A stretch of 64,000 bases of DNA from Mangrovimonas futianensis. Lineage in GTDB: Bacteria; Bacteroidota; Bacteroidia; Flavobacteriales; Flavobacteriaceae. The notes under the pieces were generated by a model. The model saw nothing but the letters and a program-made list of their open reading frames with translations. It searched no databases and was not told the origin of the DNA. Made by a program: the position numbers and the translations under genes. The stretch spans positions 434,001-498,000 of the forward strand of contig NZ_JAJJNF010000001.1 of NCBI RefSeq assembly GCF_021245805.1, read 5' to 3'. Shown here in pieces: positions 24,636 to 33,431 of this stretch (position 1 is the first letter of the stretch; each line of letters begins with the position of its first letter).

Positions 24636-26808
24636 TACTTTGGGATTCTATGATAACTTCGTAAGCAGTTTTTAATTCATTTAGACGTAAATCACTGTCA
24701 GGAAACCCTCTTAAATATTCAAACAATACACCTTCTAAATGATTTTCCCAAAGCTGGTCAAAATTTCCATTATAATTTTTAAGTTTTAAAAAGTAAGCTG
24801 GGCCAATATGAAAAGCAGAACCCAATCCCTGAATTGCCTCAATTTTTGAATTTAAAGACTTCATTCTATTCGAAGCTTCGTCTTTCCAATCGTCAATTGC
24901 ACCATCCCACATTGAAACTCTATCAATTGCTTTTATTTCTTTCCAAGCAAATCGTCTGCGCATTGCAAAATCGAATGATTCGACACTGCGGTCAATGTCA
25001 TTCATCGTACCAATGATGTAAACATTTTCTGGAATATAAAATCCTTCTTTAAAAACATCACCATCATCTTGAAGGTTTGTATATTGAGTTTTTACTCGTC
25101 CTTTTTCACCTCTATAACCTGCATCTATTGAGAAAAACAGTTCGCCAAACACTTTTGAAATTTCAGCTCGATTAATCTCATCAATTATGAACACGAAGAT
25201 ATTGTTTTCTGTCCCTTCTAATATTGCTCCTTGTTGATAATCCTTTAACTGAAAGTTTTCTTTCATGTATTCAACAACCTCCTCCATATCTCTTTGAAAA
25301 GCTCCAGACGGTCTTGCTTTTTTATTTTGATATGCATCATAAACATTCTGTTTAGTAATAGTGAAATTATATTGCGAGGGAGTATTTAAAGACGAATATT
25401 TCAGAGAATCCTTTGTTGAAAGGCTATATTCCCAAGAACCTATTTTTGTTAACTGACTATTTGCTAGATTATTTTTTACTAAAACAAGTAAATTATCCCA
25501 TGATTCCTCAAAATTATCAACTTCATTTGTCGTGTTTGCTTTTAATGCTTTACGACAAAACTCTTTGAAGGCTCCATCTTTTCTACCAAAGCCTATATTC
25601 CCGTTTTCATCAGGCGATGTCGGTCTTAATCCTTCAACAAAATCGGTATAATCATAAGATGGATGAAATTGAACAAATTCAGTTTCTGCATTTAATGCTT
25701 TTGCAATTTCTTTTGCTAGATACGTTTTACCTGTTCCTGGTGCTCCTGTAAGAATTAAATTCTTATTGTTCAAAAGCAAGTCAATATATTTTTGCATAGA
25801 AGCTTCGTTTTTTTGAATTAATAATCTCTCATTTTCAAAGTATTCTTTTAAATACCATGCAAATACAGAACTGTGCCAAGAGTCTTTAAAGTCAACATTT
25901 GAATTACAATATTCAATAAAATTAAAGTTGTCAGTTAACCATTCTTCTTGGATTTTTGGGTAGTCATGAAATCGATTCTTTAGTTTGGCAATCACCTCTC
26001 TTAAGTATCTGTAATTTACTACTGTTGTTACAATGTTTGGAAGAAATGCGGCAACAACTCTATTTGTTCCAGAAGGTCGATTACCAGTAGTTTGTTTTCC
26101 CAAAAAACTGACTATTTCCTTATATTGAGTTTTACTTATTTGATTTTTTTCTGCAATATCCTTTATTACAGGTTGTATTTCAGACCAGTTGTTTTTAATT
26201 TTCTCAAATTCTTCCCAAGTAAAGTTACCTTGTTGTAAATCTGATATACCATTTTTAGTTGTGTCTTTAACTAATTTTTGAAATACAGAATTTGTCCAAT
26301 TATTATTAATAGCTTGTTCTTTATATTCTTGTACTGACTTTTTGTATGATGGAAACCAATCAAAAAATACCCAGTGTCTATTTTCAATTGCTGTATCATA
26401 TATTTTTTGCAACAAGTGTTTTACTTTTATATTCAATTCGTCCATTGCCTGCACTAATTCAGGTCGTATTGTCCATTCAAAGTATCCTCCTACATGTTTC
26501 CCTTTCATTGGGATTATCCAATACGTAGGTTTTCCATCCGTACCAATTATGTCAAATCGGTTTAATTTTTTCTGAACTGCTTTTGCAAAATTTGTTATTA
26601 TTCCGTTAAATGATTGAGGGGAAACATTGTATTTGTCTCCAAGTGCTTTGCATGTTGATTTGTGATTAGGTTCTGAATGAAATTTAATCAGGGTGTCAAT
26701 ATACTTTCCAAAGTTTTCATCCTGAAGAATTCCTTTCCAGTCTTCGACAGTCAAATCAATGTCACACAAATATTCTTGGTCTTGTACTGTTACCTTTTTT
26801 ATTTCCAT
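24619..26808 (-). CDS. mcrB: McrB-type AAA+ GTPase
   Basis: A 729-residue motor subunit. The N-terminal ~330 residues form the DNA-recognition part, which varies between homologues and is not recognised here. The AAA+ core has Walker A GAPGTGKTYLAKEI (~356), Walker B FIFVIDEINRAE-type motif IDEINRAEISKVFGELF (~540), and the McrB signature GTMNDIDRSVESFDFAMRRRF (~600), where classical McrB has MNTxDRS. The partner nuclease McrC overlaps by 17 bp. By family knowledge the complex translocates on DNA carrying modified bases and cuts it, giving phage defence. Confidence 0.92.
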   Translation of the reverse strand: MEIKKVTVQDQEYLCDIDLTVEDWKGILQDENFGKYIDTLIKFHSEPNHKSTCKALGDKYNVSPQSFNGIITNFAKAVQKKLNRFDIIGTDGKPTYWIIPMKGKHVGGYFEWTIRPELVQAMDELNIKVKHLLQKIYDTAIENRHWVFFDWFPSYKKSVQEYKEQAINNNWTNSVFQKLVKDTTKNGISDLQQGNFTWEEFEKIKNNWSEIQPVIKDIAEKNQISKTQYKEIVSFLGKQTTGNRPSGTNRVVAAFLPNIVTTVVNYRYLREVIAKLKNRFHDYPKIQEEWLTDNFNFIEYCNSNVDFKDSWHSSVFAWYLKEYFENERLLIQKNEASMQKYIDLLLNNKNLILTGAPGTGKTYLAKEIAKALNAETEFVQFHPSYDYTDFVEGLRPTSPDENGNIGFGRKDGAFKEFCRKALKANTTNEVDNFEESWDNLLVLVKNNLANSQLTKIGSWEYSLSTKDSLKYSSLNTPSQYNFTITKQNVYDAYQNKKARPSGAFQRDMEEVVEYMKENFQLKDYQQGAILEGTENNIFVFIIDEINRAEISKVFGELFFSIDAGYRGEKGRVKTQYTNLQDDGDVFKEGFYIPENVYIIGTMNDIDRSVESFDFAMRRRFAWKEIKAIDRVSMWDGAIDDWKDEASNRMKSLNSKIEAIQGLGSAFHIGPAYFLKLKNYNGNFDQLWENHLEGVLFEYLRGFPDSDLRLNELKTAYEVIIESQSNVEND

Positions 26809-26825
26809 TTCGATTTTTCAATTTT

Positions 26826-26870
26826 GCACTACCGCTCTTTTGCATTAGCGACAATTTGTTGCATGTGCCT
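26826..26870. repeat. Palindromic boundary element upstream of mcrB
   Basis: It contains GCACTACCGC (from 26826) and GCATTAGCGACAA (26842-26854). The latter is the inverse of the mcrC-end element with one mismatch. The mcrB start codon is about 18 bp away, so little room remains for a promoter between element and gene. Confidence 0.5.
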
Positions 26871-26980
26871 AAATATAATCCTTTATCACAATTACCCTCG
26901 GGATATTAGGAGTTTTTTGGGCTCATAAAGGGTTCTTATTAACGATGTAAAAAAACACCTAAGCGTCTCCTACAGTGATA

Positions 26981-27060
26981 CATTAGGAACGCTAGTAGCG
27001 TACCAACCGAGTTTAAGCAAACCACGGTAGTTTAGAATGCGGACTTTGTCAAAAAAATGC
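26981..27060. repeat. Palindrome-rich repeat, copy 2
   Basis: A direct repeat of 20475-20555, nearly identical over 80 bp. The hairpin is here AAACCAC-G-GTAGTTT, one pair changed. The two copies frame the 6.4-kb segment holding the orphan gene, Ntn-hydrolase, 52-residue gene, McrC and McrB. The 10-bp terminal inverted repeat of copy 1 is degraded here (CATTAGGAA against TTTCTAACC). Confidence 0.85.
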
Positions 27061-27140
27061 TGTAAATATTTCTAACCCAAGAGTACCCAATTAAAACCCT
27101 CACCCCCTTAATTCATTTTTCCATCACCCCCCCCTTACAA

Positions 27141-27809
27141 ATGAACAATCATTTTATGTATATTCAGCATGTTAAAAATAGAATGATGAATTTATTCTTT
27201 TCGAGAAAACTGTTAGGAAAGCCAAATAAACTCCTCCTCTTATTGTCTTACCTTATAGTATTAGGTTGTAATAATAAAAAAAAGGATAGCGCTTACCACA
27301 ATATTGATTCTTTAAGAGGCAGTCAAACCAATCTTAAATATACAAATGGATTTGACTTTCCTGTAGGAAAACCAGATGCAAAAGGTTATTACAATGCTCA
27401 AAAATTTACTAAAAATAATCACCTTGGGGATGATTGGAATGGTAATAAATATGGAAACACTGATTTGGGAGACCCTATTTACTCAATAGCAAATGGATAT
27501 GTGGTTTTTTCTGAAAACATTGGTGGTGGCTGGGGCAATGTTATAAGAATTGTTCATTTTATTGATGATGACAAACAGGTTGAATCTGTTTATGCTCATT
27601 GTCAGGAAAGATTAGTAAAGGTTGGTGATTATTGCGACAAAGGGAAATTAATAGGAACCATAGGTAATAATGACGGAGCATATTATGCCCATCTTCATTT
27701 GGAAATTAGAAACCGTGTTGGAATGCCCATTGGTAGTGGATACTCAATTAACACTGATGGTTATTTAGACCCAACTAAATTTATAGAAGAAAACAGAAAA
27801 CGACACTAA
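27141..27809 (+). CDS. M23 (LytM-type) peptidase lipoprotein
   Basis: A 222-residue product, possibly starting later (Met15 or Met16). A hydrophobic stretch ends in the lipobox VLGCNN near residue 43, so the mature protein should be membrane-anchored. The LytM zinc residues are visible as His and Asp in NHLGDDWNG and as HLHLEIR near the C-terminus; GDPIYSIANGYVVF and GGGWGNVIRI are the typical strands between. It would cut peptidoglycan cross-bridges or regulate such a cut. It is the last gene before the right end of the element (about 67 bp), so it is cargo; a role in lysis, competition or transfer is possible. Confidence 0.8.
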   Translation: MNNHFMYIQHVKNRMMNLFFSRKLLGKPNKLLLLLSYLIVLGCNNKKKDSAYHNIDSLRGSQTNLKYTNGFDFPVGKPDAKGYYNAQKFTKNNHLGDDWNGNKYGNTDLGDPIYSIANGYVVFSENIGGGWGNVIRIVHFIDDDKQVESVYAHCQERLVKVGDYCDKGKLIGTIGNNDGAYYAHLHLEIRNRVGMPIGSGYSINTDGYLDPTKFIEENRKRH

Positions 27810-27875
27810 AAACGCCGCATTTTTAAAAACCTAAAACATATATATTTGTTTTACAGTGTCTTATGTTTTTTATTT

Positions 27876-27890
27876 GTAGCCCCACCAGGA
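27876..27890. repeat. Right attachment site (attR)
   Basis: GTAGCCCCACCAGGA covers the last 14 bases of the tRNA-Arg gene plus one flanking base. It is identical to 8029-8043. Confidence 0.82.
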
Positions 27891-27948
27891 CTCGAACCTG
27901 GATCTAAAGTTTAGGAAACTTTTATTCTATCCCTTGAACTATGAGGCC
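27877..27948 (-). tRNA. tRNA-Arg (anticodon CCT)
   Basis: A 72-nt gene without encoded CCA that folds into a full cloverleaf. The acceptor stem is GGCCTCA with TGGGGCT (with G-U wobbles), the D stem GTTC/GAAT, the anticodon stem AAAGT/ACTTT with loop TTCCTAA (anticodon CCT, reading AGG), and the T stem CCAGG/CCTGG with TTCGAGT. The 3' end serves as attachment site of the element to its left. All conserved loop bases are intact. Confidence 0.95.
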
Positions 27949-28108
27949 GAAAACAAAAAAGCATCCCAATTCTCTCTAAGAGAAGAAAAGGAAAGCTTTC
28001 CATTGGCGTTGAGCTCATTACAAACTCTCCAACCTTTTACCCCATCTTAGACGGGATAAACAACACAACTTCTTTATATTGGAATATTTTCGTCAACCAA
28101 TTGAATAA

Positions 28109-28139
28109 CAAATATACTTCTAAATATTAAATAAACCAA
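28109..28139 (-). promoter_or_regulatory. Probable promoter of tRNA-Arg
   Basis: On the minus strand TTG (28139-28137), a 20-bp spacer and TATATTTG (28116-28109) match the Bacteroidota -33/-7 consensus. The tRNA begins about 155 bp further, leaving a long leader. The rest of 27949-28439 shows no gene. A TACATTTG at 28238-28245 on the plus strand may belong to the symporter promoter, but it lacks a well-spaced TTG. Confidence 0.5.
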
Positions 28140-28439
28140 TTTCAAACTTCCACTATTTACCTCCTGGTAGAAATGCTTTTAAAACAAAATCGAGATTTCC
28201 TATGACCTTTGAGTATTAAAACTGGTTTAATAAAATCTACATTTGAAATTCCTAATAACTAAAGTGCTAAAATCCTCTATTTTTCAACAATAATGCCTCA
28301 TGATATTTTATCAATTAATTACAATAACATACATTTACAAATTATAAAACATATGCAACACTTGGGGCAGCTACCCATTTCCACTAGGTTCATTGCATTG
28401 GAAAACTTTTTCTAAACCATTTTAATTAATTAAAAACAG

Positions 28440-30095
28440 ATGAACACTACGCACTTTGAATTTTTAGATTACGCAGTATTTATCGCCTACGCCGTACTGA
28501 TTTTAGGAGTAGGCCTTTGGGTTTCCAGACGCAAAAAAGGAGAATCCAAGAGTACCGAAGATTACTTTTTAGCAGGCCGATCACTGCCTTGGTGGGCTAT
28601 TGGAGCTTCCCTAATCGCAGCAAACATCTCTGCGGAACAGTTTATTGGGATGTCTGGGTCTGGTTTTGCCGTAGGATTAGCGATAGCTTCCTATGAATGG
28701 ATGGCCGCCTTGACCTTAATAATTGTTGGAAAATACTTTCTTCCCATTTTTATTGAAAAAGGAATTTATACCATTCCTGAATTTGTTGAACAGCGCTATT
28801 CTACCAACTTAAAAACCATTTTAGCTATCTTTTGGATAGCCCTTTACGTATTTGTAAACCTAGCTTCTGTACTATATTTAGGAGCTTTGGCGCTTGAGAC
28901 TATTATGGGAATCCCTATGATGTATGGAGTTATAGGTCTTGGCTTATTTGCTGCAGCCTATTCGCTTTATGGTGGTCTTTCAGCTGTAGCTTGGACTGAT
29001 GTGATTCAAGTGGTCTTCTTAGTTTTGGGAGGACTAGTTACAACATATCTAGCTCTTAATACCGTATCTGGAGGGGAAGGTGTTGTTGCAGGATTTGAAA
29101 CTATTTTTGATCGTGCGCCCGAAAGATTTGCCATGATCTTAGATAAAAGCAATCCGTATTATAAAGATCTACCTGGAATTGGGGTCTTGATTGGTGGAAT
29201 GTGGATTGCCAATTTATATTATTGGGGATTCAACCAATACATCATCCAAAGAACTCTTGCTGCAAAATCATTGAGAGAATCTCAAAAAGGAATCGTATTG
29301 GCAGCCTTCCTTAAATTAATCATCCCATTAATTGTTGTGATTCCTGGTATTGCAGCTTATGTAATGGTTAATGACCCAGAAATCATGGCCAAATTGGGAA
29401 CCATGGCTCAACATAATATTCCTTCATTAGACCAAGCAGACAAAGCATATCCATGGTTGTTGCAGTTCTTACCTGTAGGACTTAAAGGTGTAGCGTTTGC
29501 AGCTTTGGCTGCAGCCATTGTTTCATCTTTGGCATCTATGTTGAATTCTACCTCAACCATTTTCACAATGGACATCTACAAGCCTTATATCAATAAAAAT
29601 GCCAGTGGAACTTCCTTGGTAACCGTTGGTAGAATATCTGCTGCAGTAGCCTTGGTTATTGGAGGTATTATGGCACCATTATTAGGTGGTATAGACCAAG
29701 CCTTCCAATTTATCCAAGAATATACGGGAGTTGTGAGTCCTGGTATTTTGGCGGTGTTCATTTTAGGATTATTCTGGAAAAAAACAACCAATCAAGCGGC
29801 TATAGTAGGGGCTTTAGTTTCTATTCCTATTGCTATGTATTTTAAAGTTGCACCTAAAGGCTGGTCTGACAGTTCCATTTTTGTTGACCTTCCGTTTATG
29901 GATCAAATGGGAATCACCTTTTTATTGACAGCTATCGTAATCATTGTCATTAGTATGTTACAGAACAAAGGACAAAATGATCCTAAGGGCATCAAACTTA
30001 ATAAAGAGTTATTTAAAACATCTCCTTTATTCAATATTAGTGCCTTTGCCGTTATGTTGGTGCTAGTGGCCCTATATGCCTATTTCTGGAAATAA
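28440..30095 (+). CDS. Sodium/solute symporter (SSS family, SGLT-like)
   Basis: A 551-residue membrane protein with about 14 hydrophobic segments. The SSS signatures are visible: STEDYFLAGRSLPWWAIGASLIA (residues ~37-60, sodium-site region), GIYTIPEFVEQRYS, YGGLSAVAWTDVIQ and AALAAAIVSSLASMLNSTSTIFTMDIY. The pattern is closest to sugar-transporting SGLT-type members. The substrate is unknown; proximity to the pectin locus (2 kb) makes a sugar plausible but a terminator and other genes lie between. A strong terminator follows directly. Confidence 0.88.
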   Translation: MNTTHFEFLDYAVFIAYAVLILGVGLWVSRRKKGESKSTEDYFLAGRSLPWWAIGASLIAANISAEQFIGMSGSGFAVGLAIASYEWMAALTLIIVGKYFLPIFIEKGIYTIPEFVEQRYSTNLKTILAIFWIALYVFVNLASVLYLGALALETIMGIPMMYGVIGLGLFAAAYSLYGGLSAVAWTDVIQVVFLVLGGLVTTYLALNTVSGGEGVVAGFETIFDRAPERFAMILDKSNPYYKDLPGIGVLIGGMWIANLYYWGFNQYIIQRTLAAKSLRESQKGIVLAAFLKLIIPLIVVIPGIAAYVMVNDPEIMAKLGTMAQHNIPSLDQADKAYPWLLQFLPVGLKGVAFAALAAAIVSSLASMLNSTSTIFTMDIYKPYINKNASGTSLVTVGRISAAVALVIGGIMAPLLGGIDQAFQFIQEYTGVVSPGILAVFILGLFWKKTTNQAAIVGALVSIPIAMYFKVAPKGWSDSSIFVDLPFMDQMGITFLLTAIVIIVISMLQNKGQNDPKGIKLNKELFKTSPLFNISAFAVMLVLVALYAYFWK

Positions 30096-30122
30096 AATTT
30101 ATTTCTAATTATAATAAACTCA

Positions 30123-30156
30123 AAAGCCCAAGTATTAACTCTTGGGCTTTCCTTTT
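30123..30156 (+). terminator. Intrinsic terminator of the symporter gene
   Basis: A perfect 10-bp stem AAAGCCCAAG/CTTGGGCTTT with an 8-base loop is followed by CCTTTT, 27 bp past the stop. Confidence 0.85.
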
Positions 30157-30334
30157 AATAGCACATTTTTAATTTACCCTTAAAAGACCAAATATCTTGA
30201 TAATTGAATCAATTTAAATATTAAATACTGGAATTAAGTGGTAGGGAAAAAGTCACTAAACTTCAACTTTGATTTAAGAAACATATTTAATTGCTAGCTA
30301 CAAAAACATATATTTATGTAATCATATAAATGAA

Positions 30335-30907
30335 ATGAAAAAGTCAATAAACCTCATATATTTCATCCTACTGATAGTCTCCTCTTGCCATACGGCTACC
30401 TATATACATGACTTGGAATCCACACCTTACGGAATAGACTACAGAGAGGGTAAATGGCTACTTAATGATCCGAATGTGCCTTACAGCATTCAGAGAAAAC
30501 AAACTAAAATAGCCTATAAATTCTTTTACAACCAATTAGGAAGTCACCTCGTTGTTGCCGATAGCCTTCCTTATGCTTTACCACATTTACCAATTAACCC
30601 GGATACCCTTCGCCTCGAAAACTTTAAAAAAATAACCCATTTTGACTATGTGATCAATATTGAAAGTAAAAGTATTGAAGATGACATAGGCAGTTTTAAA
30701 ATTGGCAAACCCTATGGAAAAAGCAAGAATAGAGCCTATACCATACTACAAGTTTACGATTTGAATACTTTGGAAACCATCTACTCGAGGAAAGTCTTAG
30801 GGCAAGTTACCTTAGATGAAAAGGACAATAATGACTTAACTATAGTAAAAAGCACTAATGGTTTAATGGTAAGCGCCCTAAAAAAGATCCTCCGGAAAAT
30901 CAAATAA
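30335..30907 (+). CDS. Lipoprotein, unknown function
   Basis: A 190-residue protein with a signal peptide and lipobox (LLIVSSCHT, Cys at residue 18). The mature part resembles small stress or envelope lipoproteins that have one alpha/beta domain (FDYVINIESKS; YTILQVYDLNTLETIYSRKV), but I do not recognise the family. It is flanked by a terminator upstream and by a broken-looking stretch downstream. It probably forms its own transcription unit. Confidence 0.6.
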   Translation: MKKSINLIYFILLIVSSCHTATYIHDLESTPYGIDYREGKWLLNDPNVPYSIQRKQTKIAYKFFYNQLGSHLVVADSLPYALPHLPINPDTLRLENFKKITHFDYVINIESKSIEDDIGSFKIGKPYGKSKNRAYTILQVYDLNTLETIYSRKVLGQVTLDEKDNNDLTIVKSTNGLMVSALKKILRKIK

Positions 30908-30917
30908 CAAGCTTGTT

Positions 30918-31112
30918 TTAATGATCTTCTAAGGATTGGATCAAAGACTTAAACCCACCATAAATCATCCTACTCGCATCAAAAATCAATTTCCCAGGTA
31001 ATACCAATGGCGCAACAAGATCTTCCATTCTGGGGTCCAATGGGACTTTTTCATTGGCTTGGTCACGTATTATTTTGGAGGGAAAAACCGCCCTTTCTGA
31101 TGGGAAGAACAT
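30918..31112 (-). other. Possible gene remnant (64-codon frame)
   Basis: A short minus-strand frame ending in FGGFKSLIQ-like sequence (IYGGFKSLIQSLEDH) reads like the tail of a protein with its N-terminal part missing. No signal peptide or own start context is seen. It may be a remnant rather than a functional gene. Confidence 0.25.
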
Positions 31113-31139
31113 CTTACTCTTACCTGTACATTACTTCCA

Positions 31140-31784
31140 TTACAAAAAGCATTCTCCAACACCACCTTCATCTAAATAGATACTCTTAACCTGCTGATTG
31201 TCATCAAGAATGACTACAAAAGATTCAAAAATAGCAACATTCAGCAATTTATTTTTCAAAAGATATTGATAACTATAAGGGCGTTTTAAATCAAATTTCC
31301 GTTGCCTTTTCTCAGGTTCAATCAACCTTAAATAATGAAGGAAAAAAAAGTGATCTGTCATATGAGAAAATACATATATCGTTTTAATGCTATCATACTC
31401 CTCTAATAAAAGTTTCTTATCTACCCAATTTTTCCTTCTTGCATCCATCAATTTATCATAATCATCATAGGTTAGATCAATTTCTTTTAAAACGGAGTCT
31501 TTTATTTTGATACCATAACTTGTAGGATTAGAATTATGACCATCCCTATTATTTGAATAATACCAAAATTCAGGTGGAAACGCATCGTAAAAAACTTCGC
31601 TACTGTCTAAATAAATTTTATAATTTGATTTCTCAATTAAAATATCCTTTACTTGATTTAAGTAATCTGTTTTTTTTGAAATATTGGTTTTCTTTTCAAG
31701 ATTATGACATGAAAATGTCAAACCAAGAAAGAGCAGAAAGAAAAGAATCTTCCTACTCAAAATACCTTGGTGATCTGTATTCAT
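31140..31784 (-). CDS. Hypothetical lipoprotein
   Basis: A ~214-residue protein. I chose Met at 31784, which gives an N-region of about ten residues before the hydrophobic core and the lipobox LGLTFSCHN. The longer frame (from 31817) begins in a small CGAGCA-TCT-TGCTCG palindrome (31811-31825). The mature part is polar and rich in Tyr and Lys. The C-terminus (SIYLDEGGVGECFL) is reached after a strand FESFVVILDDN. No family is recognised. It stands alone between the remnant frame and the pectin operon. Confidence 0.55.
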   Translation of the reverse strand: MNTDHQGILSRKILFFLLFLGLTFSCHNLEKKTNISKKTDYLNQVKDILIEKSNYKIYLDSSEVFYDAFPPEFWYYSNNRDGHNSNPTSYGIKIKDSVLKEIDLTYDDYDKLMDARRKNWVDKKLLLEEYDSIKTIYVFSHMTDHFFFLHYLRLIEPEKRQRKFDLKRPYSYQYLLKNKLLNVAIFESFVVILDDNQQVKSIYLDEGGVGECFL

Positions 31785-31817
31785 ACTTAACTTTAGTTTC
31801 ATAGCTGGCGCGAGCAT

Positions 31818-32075
31818 CTTGCTCGTACCTTCCTTTTTAATTCACATTGGAAAGTAACAAAAAATCCCTCAATCACCACCAAACTTGGGCAAGTCATTAT
31901 AGAAACACTGTAAATGGTATCAGGATTTATTCAATAACCTGTATAGCTATTTTAGGACGGGTCAAGGACGGGTCAACCCTACGGATATGCCATGGATAAA
32001 GTATGGATAGTGTATGACAAAGGCATCATGGAAAGAACAAGACAGAACGGAAGCATGTGGCAGAAATGGCAAAAA
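31818..32075. other. Degenerate intergenic stretch with tandem 11-mer
   Basis: No gene is supportable. A tandem duplication of GGACGGGTCAA lies at 31955-31976. The following plus-strand bases read as a short protein-like remnant (YAMDKVWIVYDKGIMERT) without start or continuation. This looks like a decayed repeat or gene fragment at the end of the pectin operon. Confidence 0.4.
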
Positions 32076-33431
32076 TCAATTCACGGCACTAGGCACCGTT
32101 TGCTTTTCACCAATCACCACTTCGTTCACTTGAACGTTCTTACTTTTTGAAACGGTCATTCCGTTTTTCGAAGAACCCACCTCAACAAAATCAAAATAGA
32201 TGTTTTCAACAGGTTTTTCTGGGTACCCCTCCACAACAATAGCTGTATTAGAGGCTTTGGTAAAACTTAAATTGGAAAAATAAAGATTGGAAATTTCCGA
32301 AGGAAACAATCCGCTTCCTTCCCCATGGTAATTGGAGGTAATGTAAATAGCATCCTCTACATCTTGAAAATCCAACTGATTGAAATGGATGTTTCTTATA
32401 TATCCACCACGATCGGAATTGGTTTTGATATAAATGCCTCTTTTTAAATAACCACTCGCTTTACAGTTATAGGCATAAACATCTTCCACGCCAGAAGACA
32501 TTTCACTACCAATCACCAAGGCATGAAGTCCTTTGAATGTGCAATCTCTTACTATAATTTGCTTAGAGGGCATATTGGCATTCCTACCATCATGATCCCT
32601 TCCTGCCTTAATAGCAATATTATCGTCACCATTATCAAAGCTCACCTTTTCTATAAGTACTAATTTGGAGTGCTCTATATCAATACCATCATTATTTTTG
32701 TTATGTGCATTGTATTTTAAATCTCTAAGGGTGATGCTGCTGCTTTTCAGTATATGGACACACCAAAAAGGAGCATCCTCAATGGTTATCCCTTCAATTA
32801 ATATATTTTTGGATGAGACAAATTGAATCAATTGCGGTCTTAAATAAAAACCCTCACCAAAAACACGTGCCTCAAGCGACTGTTCTTCATGGTTCATCTT
32901 TCGGCTCAAATCCTTTCCATCGCCTTCCTTAGACTTCCAAGTTGCCCAAACACTGCCGCCATCTCCATCTATGGTTCCTTTTCCAGTAATACTGACATCT
33001 GTTAGATCTATTCCATAAATGAAGGGACTGTGATTGTATAACATGGTGCCTTCCCAACTAGTCAAAACATTGGGATAATCTTTCGGATTGTCTCCAAAAG
33101 TAATTTTTGAACCCTCTTCCAAATGAAGATTCACATGACTCACAAAATGAATGGGCCCATTTACCTTGAAGTTTCCCTTCGGAACAACTAACATACCTCC
33201 GCCATGTTTAGATAGATAAGCCATGGCCTTATCAAAGGCTTTTTTGTTATTAAACTTTCCATCTCCCTTAGCGCCGAAATCCAATACATTAATTTGATAA
33301 TTTGGAGTTTGAGGCAGTTTAATCTGCTTTTCTATATTGACAATCACAGAATCCTGCACATTTGTTTGTGAATAGCATAAATTAATCATGCCAATCCAAA
33401 AAACAAACACAAATGACTTGAATGCCTTCAT
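32076..33431 (-). CDS. GH28 polygalacturonase-like glycoside hydrolase
   Basis: A 451-residue secreted protein with signal peptide (to CYSQ, ~22) and a right-handed beta-helix of family GH28. Catalytic signatures are visible: NNDGIDIEHS (the Asp of the NTD motif), DDNIAIKAGRD, LHALVIGSEMS (the usual GHG is changed but His is kept) and RGIYIKTN (RxK). It would hydrolyse galacturonate linkages in pectin, probably exo-acting on oligomers. It is the last gene of an 11-gene unit and overlaps the upstream esterase by 4 bp. Confidence 0.88.
   Translation of the reverse strand: MKAFKSFVFVFWIGMINLCYSQTNVQDSVIVNIEKQIKLPQTPNYQINVLDFGAKGDGKFNNKKAFDKAMAYLSKHGGGMLVVPKGNFKVNGPIHFVSHVNLHLEEGSKITFGDNPKDYPNVLTSWEGTMLYNHSPFIYGIDLTDVSITGKGTIDGDGGSVWATWKSKEGDGKDLSRKMNHEEQSLEARVFGEGFYLRPQLIQFVSSKNILIEGITIEDAPFWCVHILKSSSITLRDLKYNAHNKNNDGIDIEHSKLVLIEKVSFDNGDDNIAIKAGRDHDGRNANMPSKQIIVRDCTFKGLHALVIGSEMSSGVEDVYAYNCKASGYLKRGIYIKTNSDRGGYIRNIHFNQLDFQDVEDAIYITSNYHGEGSGLFPSEISNLYFSNLSFTKASNTAIVVEGYPEKPVENIYFDFVEVGSSKNGMTVSKSKNVQVNEVVIGEKQTVPSAVN

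Larger units (their letters stand above)
8029..27890. mobile_element. Integrative element in tRNA-Arg(CCT), ~19.9 kb, defence cargo
   Basis: The segment is bounded by the 15-bp direct repeat GTAGCCCCACCAGGA at 8029-8043 and 27876-27890. The right copy is the 3' end of an intact tRNA-Arg gene. A tyrosine recombinase gene lies just inside the left end. The interior has an excisionase-like HTH gene and a Rep-like gene plus a toxin-antitoxin-chaperone candidate, type I restriction-modification, McrBC and an Ntn-hydrolase module. Core genes lie on both sides. No conjugation or phage structural genes were seen, so it would need a helper or natural transfer to move between cells. Confidence 0.85.

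Noticed and set aside
20474..27060. Two direct repeats as part of a CRISPR array or composite transposon
   Set aside because: Only two copies 6.5 kb apart, no spacers, and no transposase gene between or beside them.
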